Notes under the pieces: model-generated | What the model saw: only the letters and a program-made list of their open reading frames with translations | Database searches by the model: none | What the model was told of the DNA's origin: nothing | NCBI RefSeq assembly: GCF_003086295.3 | Contig: NC_092054.1 | Location: 52,001,353-52,065,352 of the forward strand | Source of the DNA: Arachis hypogaea | Lineage: Eukaryota > Streptophyta > Magnoliopsida > Fabales > Fabaceae | Direction of reading: 5' to 3' | Length of the DNA stretch: 64,000 nucleotides | Made by a program: the position numbers and the translations under genes | In this document: positions 58,131-64,000 of the stretch, one piece after another | Position numbering within the stretch: position 1 is the first letter of the stretch | Layout of the letters: each line of letters opens with the position of its first letter

Positions 58131-58539
58131 AAGTAAGAGAAAGATAGAGTAGAGGTTCAGGTTGTGAAACCTGTAAGCAGAGCAGAAGCGAAAATTGGAG
58201 AAAATGGCAGAGGAGGTAACAAGGTGGTGCTGCCAACGGCGATGCCTACTCCGGCGACAATGGCGTCGCGGTTTCTTGGTAGCGGAGCGGGGGCGCTGTG
58301 AGAGAGAACCGAGCAGAGAGGATTGAGTGAGAGAGAGAGAGAGAGAGTGAAGAAGAGGGGGGGGTTGGGTGCACGGCGATGACAGCGGTGGTGTGTGCCG
58401 GGATGCTCGCCGGAGGAAGGCTGGTGGTTGCGAGGGTGATGGTTGGCAATGGAGGGAGAAATGGAACATTGGATATGAGAGGGATGAAAGGGGGTTGCGC
58501 GAATGCGTTAGGGCTTTGCGTCCTTGGGGTAAGTAAAAA
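58131..58539 (-). other. Ser/Arg-rich open leader, coding status doubtful
   Basis: Two overlapping minus-strand frames stay open (58092-58775 and 58246-58845) with Ser, Pro, Arg and His bias. A (GA)n run (58330-58348) lies inside. No known domain. I infer composition-driven openness, possibly captured host 5' sequence in a retroelement leader. Confidence 0.4.
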
Positions 58540-59000
58540 TTTGAATCCGCGCGTGCGCGCACCGTGCGCGTCCGCGTGGGTGAGAAAATAAGGAAGTGGC
58601 GCGGAAGCGCCATATGTGCTCGCGCGTAGATAAGACAATTGGCGACGGGCGCGGATGCGTACGGTGCGCGTCCGCACGGGTGTGCTGGGCCAGAGGCACA
58701 AAAGGGGCCCAGAGTTGGCATAACTCTCGGGTCCGTTGACCTGGGTAATGCTAAAATGCATCGACGCGTGCGCACACTGTGCGCGTTCGCGTGGATGGTT
58801 CAAGCTTAAGGAATGGGCGCGGAGGCGCCAAGTGCGCCAACGCATGGGTTAGTGAAACACGAAGGGGCGCGGATGCGTACAGCGTGCGTCCGCGTGGGTC
58901 GAGGCACAGAGTTGGCCTAAAAGTGGCACAACTCTCTGGCCCTTGCCCAGAAAACTAAAACGCACAGCCGACGCGCGCGCGCACTGTGCGCTTGCGCATG
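58540..59000. repeat. CpG-rich GCGCGGACGCG block
   Basis: About eight to ten units of a loose repeat such as GGCGCGGATGCGTAC, GTGCGCGTCCGCGTGGGT and CGCGTGCGCGCACCGTGCGC, each with inverted CGCG pairs and spaced by 30-60 bp. Related to 53320-53455. Confidence 0.75.
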
Positions 59001-59060
59001 GCTGGTTTTTTTTATGAGCATAAAAAAAACTCATAATCCTCCCAATCTCCTCTAGGACTC

Positions 59061-59140
59061 TAGTATAGTGGTAAGTATAGTGGTAAGTATTTCCGCCTGT
59101 CACGCGGACGACCCGGGTTCGATCCCCGGCAACGACGCCA
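59061..59140 (+). pseudogene. tRNA-Asp(GTC)-derived extended primer-binding site
   Basis: From TAGTATAGTGG to AACGACGCCA the plus strand reproduces tRNA-Asp positions 8-76: D arm (with 12 bp, TATAGTGGTAAG, duplicated at 59064-59075 and 59076-59087), anticodon arm TCCGC-CTGTCAC-GCGGA with anticodon GTC and a fully paired stem, T arm CCGGG-TTCGATC-CCCGG, 3' acceptor strand CAACGAC, discriminator G and CCA. The 5' acceptor strand (expected GTCGTTG) is missing; AGGACTC stands there. Genomic CCA and direct abutment to the LTR (3 bases, then TGATGAG) show that it is the element's primer site extended to nearly the whole tRNA. A and B boxes are intact. Confidence 0.85.
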
Positions 59141-59143
59141 TTT

Positions 59144-59305
59144 TGATGAGAGAAATCTTTGATGGTATAGAATTTCCTCAAATGAATTCTCATTGCAAGT
59201 ATAGTTCTACACCAACAAACAATCCTCCCAATAAAAAATTTTTTGGTTTTGTCATAAGTAACAAACCCCAATGAATTAATAACCGAAGTATTTGGACTCC
59301 GGACT
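59144..59305 (-). repeat. 5' LTR fragment of non-autonomous Athila-like element
   Basis: TGATGAGAGAAATC...AAGTATTTGGACTCCGG matches the end of the LTR at 52177 nearly base for base, then stops at about 59305 where leader sequence of another element starts. Only about one tenth of the LTR remains. Confidence 0.8.
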
Positions 59306-61382
59306 AGCTAAGATGTAAAATCAAGCACATTTTGAAATATTGGGGATTTTTCAAACAAATTTAGGAAACTTGTAATCCAAGCAAAAATTCAAATTCAGAG
59401 AATCATCCCTAATTAAGCATAGAATGTATAGACATCTTAGCAAGCAAAACAAAATATTCTAAGACATAAAGAAATTATATACAATGGAACCCAATTCATT
59501 CATTCATTATATCTACAAGAGAATGGAAAGAGTTTACCATGGTGGGGTGTCTCCCACCAAGCACTTTTAGTTTAAGTCCTTAAGTTGGACATTTGGGAGG
59601 CTCCTTATCAAGGTGGCTTATGCTTGTATCCATCCTTGAACCTCTAAGAATGCTTGTTTTTCAATCGGTTGTCAGAAGTTCCAACCTTCTTCACCAAGCT
59701 TTGGTGAAGTTCTCTCCAAAATATGAGCTCCCAAAATTGATTGCTATGATGTGATCCAGGATCCCATACTTTGTTTTTGCACCCGTCTTCTAGTTGATTG
59801 CCTTGATTCCGTCCGGGTGACGAGAAAGCAGAATTCTCATGAACGCACCAAACTATCCTCCTAGACCCATTTAATTGAGCATTACACCAATCCATGCTCT
59901 TCAATTTTGAGCTTCCAACCATAATGAGTCTAGATTTACAACGCCAACCACTAAACATCCTCCTCTTTCGCTTAATCCCGCAAAATGCCCTAAGTTGGCC
60001 ATCCATTTCAAGCAAACCATACTCAAGTGGGATAATAAAGCTGAGAGTTAGAAGTTTTACCACTCAAGCGAAGGATTGGACATCCATCCTCTTCTAGAGG
60101 TTTCCACCACTTGGTAAGATTTTTCAAGTTTCTCCTCTTGCCAGGCTTCTTCAAGTTCACATTCTTCTTTTCCAATTACTTTTATCTCTTCCCCATCACT
60201 CTAATCATAGATGGGAGGTTTAGTGAAGTCTACCTCATCATCAAGTCTAAGCATTGTGGGGAAGGGCTCTTTAAACTCGAAAGGATCACATGTTGATGCG
60301 GAATCATCATAGATAGGAGGGTCTGTTGCTTGGAACACCTCTTCCAGTTCTTCACTTACAATAGGTCTTGGGGGTTGCACATCCTCCTCAACCTTGCTTT
60401 CTAGTCCACTGGAAGAAGGCTCAACAAGGTCGTCAAAGGGATTGATCAATGTGGGCAAAAAATCATTGGTGATGGAGTCCACTTTTTGATCAATTTCCTT
60501 CAACTCTCCGTTTACTTTCGCAACTTTACTCTCCTCTTTAACATCCTTTATGTGATCAGCATATCCCAAACATCCACCCACTACTTCCTTGTGTTCGCTA
60601 ATCTCTATTTTCTCCTATTGTTGCACTTCTTGCTTCAACTCTTCTTCCTCATCATGGAGCTTCAAGTTCATTCCTTCACCAAGCTCCTTGGTTGTTTTTC
60701 CACATTCAACAATGGCTTCTACTTAGGGTGCGTGAGCTTAGGTGGGATGTTAGGTGAGTCACGGCTTCTACCATGCTAGCTATCCTTGCTCTTAGCTCCT
60801 TAAACTTAGTTTCATCCTCCTCTTGTTGCCTTAAGATACAAGATTCAAGGTCTCTCAGTTCTAATATGAAGGCTTCGTCAGGAGGTGGTGGTAGAAGATA
60901 GGGTTCAGTGTTTGAGGGAAGATTGTTGATGTTGGAAGGTGGTTCATATTGGTGGAATTCTTGAGGTGGTGTATGTAGAATTTGTGGTTCTTGGGAGTAT
61001 TGGTATTGGGATGGTGGTTGTTCTAGATGTGGTTCATATAGTGGTTGATATGGTGTGTATGAGTTATGGTCATATGGAGTTGAATAGTGGTGTGAGACTT
61101 GTGAGTATGGTGTATGGCTATATTGAGGAGTGGGATCACATGCATATGATGATTGTGGTTGACAACCACAATGAGGGTCATCACACACGTTGGTTGATAC
61201 ACATTAGGATCAGGATTATACCCATAAGAGTTCGTGGGAGGTTGTTGCCATGAAGGTTGTTCATAAGCTTGGGATTTCTCCCATCCTTGATTTCCAAATC
61301 CTTGATGTATATTCTCATTGGAGCTTCCATTTCCTACAACATAGTTTGAACTACACTCATAGCCAAAAGGATGAGAATTCAT
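59306..61382 (-). pseudogene. Athila-like leader ORF and internal region
   Basis: On the minus strand from ATG at 61382: MNSHPFGYECSSNYVVGNGS, Asn/Gln/Tyr/Pro-rich; a frameshift near 61188; a continuation (61188-60706) with SHLSSRTL; an acidic block (60581-60201, EEDVQPPRPIVSEELEEVFQ); and a Trp/Arg/Lys-rich block (60063-59644, MDGQLRAFCGIKRKRRMF). Stops and frameshifts separate the parts. It parallels 6344-7529. From 59306 to 59640 there is AT-rich sequence with no gene. No gag, protease or polymerase motif was found. Confidence 0.65.
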
Positions 61383-61521
61383 AGTGAAAGAGAAAATAAA
61401 AACAAAGATTAATAAGAAACAAAGAAAATAAAATCCTAACTAGCAAAAACTAGCAAACAACCCAAAATTCAAGCTATTCACAATATATACAATAGCCAAT
61501 AACATAGCACCATTGTGTATC

Positions 61522-61538
61522 CCCGGCAACGGCGCCAT
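61522..61538 (-). other. Primer-binding site, tRNA-Asp type
   Basis: CCCCGGCAACGGCGCCA on the plus strand, three bases from the LTR at 61542. Immediately outside (TTGTGTAT) it stops matching tRNA-Asp, in contrast to the extended site at 59061-59140. Confidence 0.9.
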
Positions 61539-61541
61539 TTT

Positions 61542-61731
61542 GATGAGAAAAATCTTTGATGGTATAGAATTTCCTCAAATGAATTCTCGTTGCAAGTATA
61601 GTTCTACACCAACAAACAATCCTCCCAATCAAAAATTTTTTGGTTTTGTCACAAGTAACAAACTCCAATGAATTAATAACCGAAGTATTTGGACTCCGGA
61701 TCGTCTCCCTAGGAAACAATGTAATGCTTAA
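61542..61731 (-). repeat. 5' LTR fragment of Athila-like element, cut by FIDEL-like insertion
   Basis: TGATGAGAAAAATC...GGAAACAATGTAATGCTTAA is the same LTR family as 52177-53758. It ends at 61731, where the FIDEL-like LTR begins. Confidence 0.85.
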
Positions 61732-63375
61732 TGATGAGCGGATAATTTATACGCTTTTTGGCATTGTTTTTAGTATGCTTTTAATATGTTTTAGTCACTT
61801 TTTATTATATTTTTATTAGTTTTTAATTAAAAATCATATTTCTGGACTTTACTATGGGTTTGTGTGTTTTTCTGTGATTTCAGGTATTTTCTGGCTGAAA
61901 TTGAGGGACCTGAGCAAAAATCTGATTCAGAGGCTGAAAAAGGACTACAGATGCTGTTGGATTCTGACCTCCCTGCACTCGAAGTGGATTTTCTGGAGCT
62001 ACAAAAGCCCAATTAGCGCGTTCTTAATTGCGTTGGAAAGTAGACATCCTGGGCCTTCCAGCAATATATAATAGTTCATACTTTGCCCGAGATTTGATGG
62101 CCCAAACCGGCATTCTAAGTCAGCATGGAAATTCTAGCGTCAAAACGCCAGAACTGGCATAAAAGCTGGAGTTAAACGCCCAAACTGGCACCAAAGCTGG
62201 CGTTTAACTCCAAGAAACGTTTCTACATGTGAAAGCTTCAATGCTCAGCCCAAGCACGCATCAAGTGGGTCCGGAAGTGGATTTCTGCATTATTTACTCA
62301 TTTCTGTAAACCCTAGGTTACTAGTTTTCTATAAATAGGACCTTTTACTACTATATTTCACACACTTTTTCACCTTTCGAACTTGTATCTTCACGTTTGG
62401 GGCTGGCCTCATGGCCATGCCTAAACCTTTTGTTCTTATGTATTTTCAACGGTGGAGTTTCTACACCCCATAGATTAGGGTGTGGAGCTCTGCTGTTCCT
62501 CATAATGCAAAGTACTATTGTTTTTCTATTCAACTCAAGTCTATTTCTTCTCCAAGATATTCATTTGCACTCAAGAACATGATGAATGTGATGATTATGT
62601 GACACTTATCACCATTCTCACCTATGAATGCGTGCCTGACAACCACTTCCGTTCTACATGCAAACAAGCTTGAATGTGTATCTCTTGGGTTTCTAATCTA
62701 AGATTAGAACCTTCGTGGTATAGGCTAGAATTATTGGCGGCCATTCCTGAGATCCGAAAAGTCTAAACCTTGTCTGTGGTATTCCGAGTAGGATCTGGGA
62801 AGGGATGACTGTGACGAGCTTCAAACTCGCGAGTGTTGGGCATAGTGACAGACGCAAAAAGATCAATGGATCCTATTCCAACATGATCGAGAACCAACAG
62901 CTGATTAGCCGTGCGGTGACAGCACATTTGGACCATTTTCACTGAGAGGACGGGAGGTAGCCATTGACAACGGTGAAACCCAAAATAATGCTTGCCATGG
63001 AAAGGAGTATGAATGATTGGATGAAGACAATAGGAAAGCAGAGGTTCAGAAGGAACAAAGCATCTTCATACGCTTATCTGAAATTCTCACCAATGAATTA
63101 CATAAGTATCTCTATCTCATTTTATATTTTATTCATCTTTTAATTATCAATTCTCCATAACCATTTGAATCCGCCTGACTGAGATTTACAAGATGACCAT
63201 AGCTTGCTTCAAGCCGACAATCTCCGTGGGATCGACCCTTGCTCACATAAGGTTTATTACTTGGACGACCCAGTGCACTTGCTGGTTAGTTGTGCGGAGT
63301 TGTGATAAAGAGTTGAGATTACAATTGTGCGTACCAAGTTGTTGGCGCCATTGATGATCACAATTTCGTGCACCA
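61732..63375 (+). repeat. 5' LTR of plus-strand FIDEL-like element running off the window
   Basis: 1644 bp, TGATGAGCGG...CGTGCACCA. A primer site follows at 63382-63399, so this is a 5' LTR. The left flank CTTAA (61727-61731) should be duplicated beyond the distal LTR. Near the end there is a tandem-like repetition around ACCAAGTTGTTGGCGCCATT (63330-63350), so a second, decayed LTR-end/primer-site copy precedes the real one. Confidence 0.88.
62330..62337 (+). promoter_or_regulatory. TATA box in FIDEL-like LTR
   Basis: TATAAATA after CTAGTTTTC, about 600 bp from the LTR start, a plausible U3/R promoter position. The related LTR at 4805 has TAGTATTTAAACAAC instead at the equivalent place. Confidence 0.5.
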
Positions 63376-63381
63376 AGTTTT

Positions 63382-63399
63382 TGGTGCCATAGCCGGGGA
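63382..63399 (+). other. Primer-binding site, tRNA-Asp type, variant
   Basis: TGGTGCCATAGCCGGGGA, 15 of 18 bases identical to the tRNA-Asp complement TGGCGCCGTTGCCGGGGA, six bases downstream of the LTR. Confidence 0.8.
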
Positions 63400-64000
63400 T
63401 TGTTTGAGTTTTGACAACTGACGGTTTATCTTATTGCTTAGATTAGATAACTTTATTTTATTCTTCAGAATTTTTAAGAATGAATTCTAGAGTTTTAGAT
63501 GGTACTTTCATCATCACAGGATCTAATTGATTCCCATCAATTTGTCTGTTGTATGTAATGTCTGCTGAAGCTTGGCTAGCCATGTCTAATCTTTTTAGAC
63601 TAAAGCTTTAGACTAACATTTCATGATTCCTGGAATTCTTATTAAAAAATTTTGAATGTCTCTATTTTCTTTTCCAAAATAATTTTCAAAAAAACCAAAA
63701 AAATTAATAAAATCATAAAAACCAAAAAATTTGTGTTTCCTGTTTGAGTTTAGTGTCAATTTTTAAGTTTGGTGTCAATTGCATGTCTTTATTCTTCTTG
63801 CATTTTTTGAAAGTATGTTCTTGTGTTCTTCATTGATCTTCAAGTTGTTCTTGATGATTTTCTTTGTTCTGATCTTTAAATTCTTCTGTTTGGTGTCTTT
63901 TGTTATTTTTCACATGTATTTTCAAATTGTTATTGTCCCTAGTATACAAACTTCTAAGTTTGGTATCTTGCATGCATTATTTGTTTTGATATTGATTTTT
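63400..64000 (+). other. Leader of the right-edge FIDEL-like element
   Basis: T-rich leader with TTTAAGTTTGGTGTC-type words (63756-63780, 63950), as in the leaders at 12587-13332 and 28579-29800 (there on the opposite strand). No coding region begins before the window ends. Confidence 0.7.

Noticed and set aside
58092..58845. Two overlapping 200-residue minus-strand frames
   Set aside because: Ser/Pro/Arg-biased, overlapping in different frames and spanning a GC repeat block; no domain. Kept only as a doubtful leader feature.
59061..59140. Functional tRNA-Asp gene
   Set aside because: The 5' acceptor strand is missing, 12 bp are duplicated, CCA is genomically encoded and the LTR abuts it, so it is an extended primer site, not a working gene.
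1..64000. CRISPR array or bacterial defence system
   Set aside because: Repeats here are palindromes within LTR elements, microsatellites or transposon arms with no regular spacers; the gene structure and LTR elements are plant nuclear.

Overview
This window is plant nuclear DNA, very probably from a legume. The best fit is peanut (Arachis): the TGATGAGCGGATA... LTR family with a tRNA-Asp primer site looks like the Arachis FIDEL-type Ty3/gypsy elements, but that name is from memory and was not checked by a search. The window is AT-rich and dominated by nested retrotransposons. One intact host gene sits in the middle.

Left part (1-14563) is a nest of LTR elements. A plus-strand FIDEL-like element ends at 6343: pol with two nonsense codons, 3' region, then 3' LTR 4805-6343. 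It sits in the internal region of a minus-strand Athila-like element whose 5' LTR is 7644-9116. That LTR abuts a Tat-like minus-strand element (LTR 9561-10034), which in turn abuts a gag/protease-only FIDEL relative (5' LTR 13333-14563). All have tRNA-Asp-type primer-binding sites.

Middle-left (14564-32800) starts with a poor region holding a decayed UAP56-type DEAD-box helicase fragment. Next comes a complete minus-strand FIDEL-like element of about 13.1 kb (18225-31355), flanked by the 5-bp duplication GTGGC. It was hit by a 628-bp hAT-type MITE (27061-27688; 8-bp duplication TTGCCTGA). The whole element lies inside an older element (17904-32209) bounded by AACCTCT.

Centre (33946-48645) is the host gene: a plant bifunctional 3-dehydroquinate dehydratase/shikimate dehydrogenase of the shikimate pathway, plus strand. 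I infer ten to eleven exons, including a short first exon, giving an uninterrupted 533-residue protein. All catalytic residues I can recognise are kept, but the shikimate-binding Asn of the usual GAVN motif is Ser. Its introns hold a MULE remnant, foldback elements, hAT-like and other MITEs and a miniature Copia/TRIM element. A CACTA MITE with a CAT duplication lies about 0.5 kb upstream.

Right part (48646-64000) is again transposon-derived: a decayed Copia/TRIM relative split by a CACTA-like element; a plus-strand Athila-like LTR/PBS/leader fragment; a minus-strand non-autonomous Athila-like element carrying only an env-position ORF, whose primer-binding site is extended into most of a tRNA-Asp sequence; a second minus-strand Athila-like leader; and, at the right edge, the 5' LTR of another plus-strand FIDEL-like element (61732-63375). 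No CRISPR array, bacterial operon or other prokaryote-type system is present.
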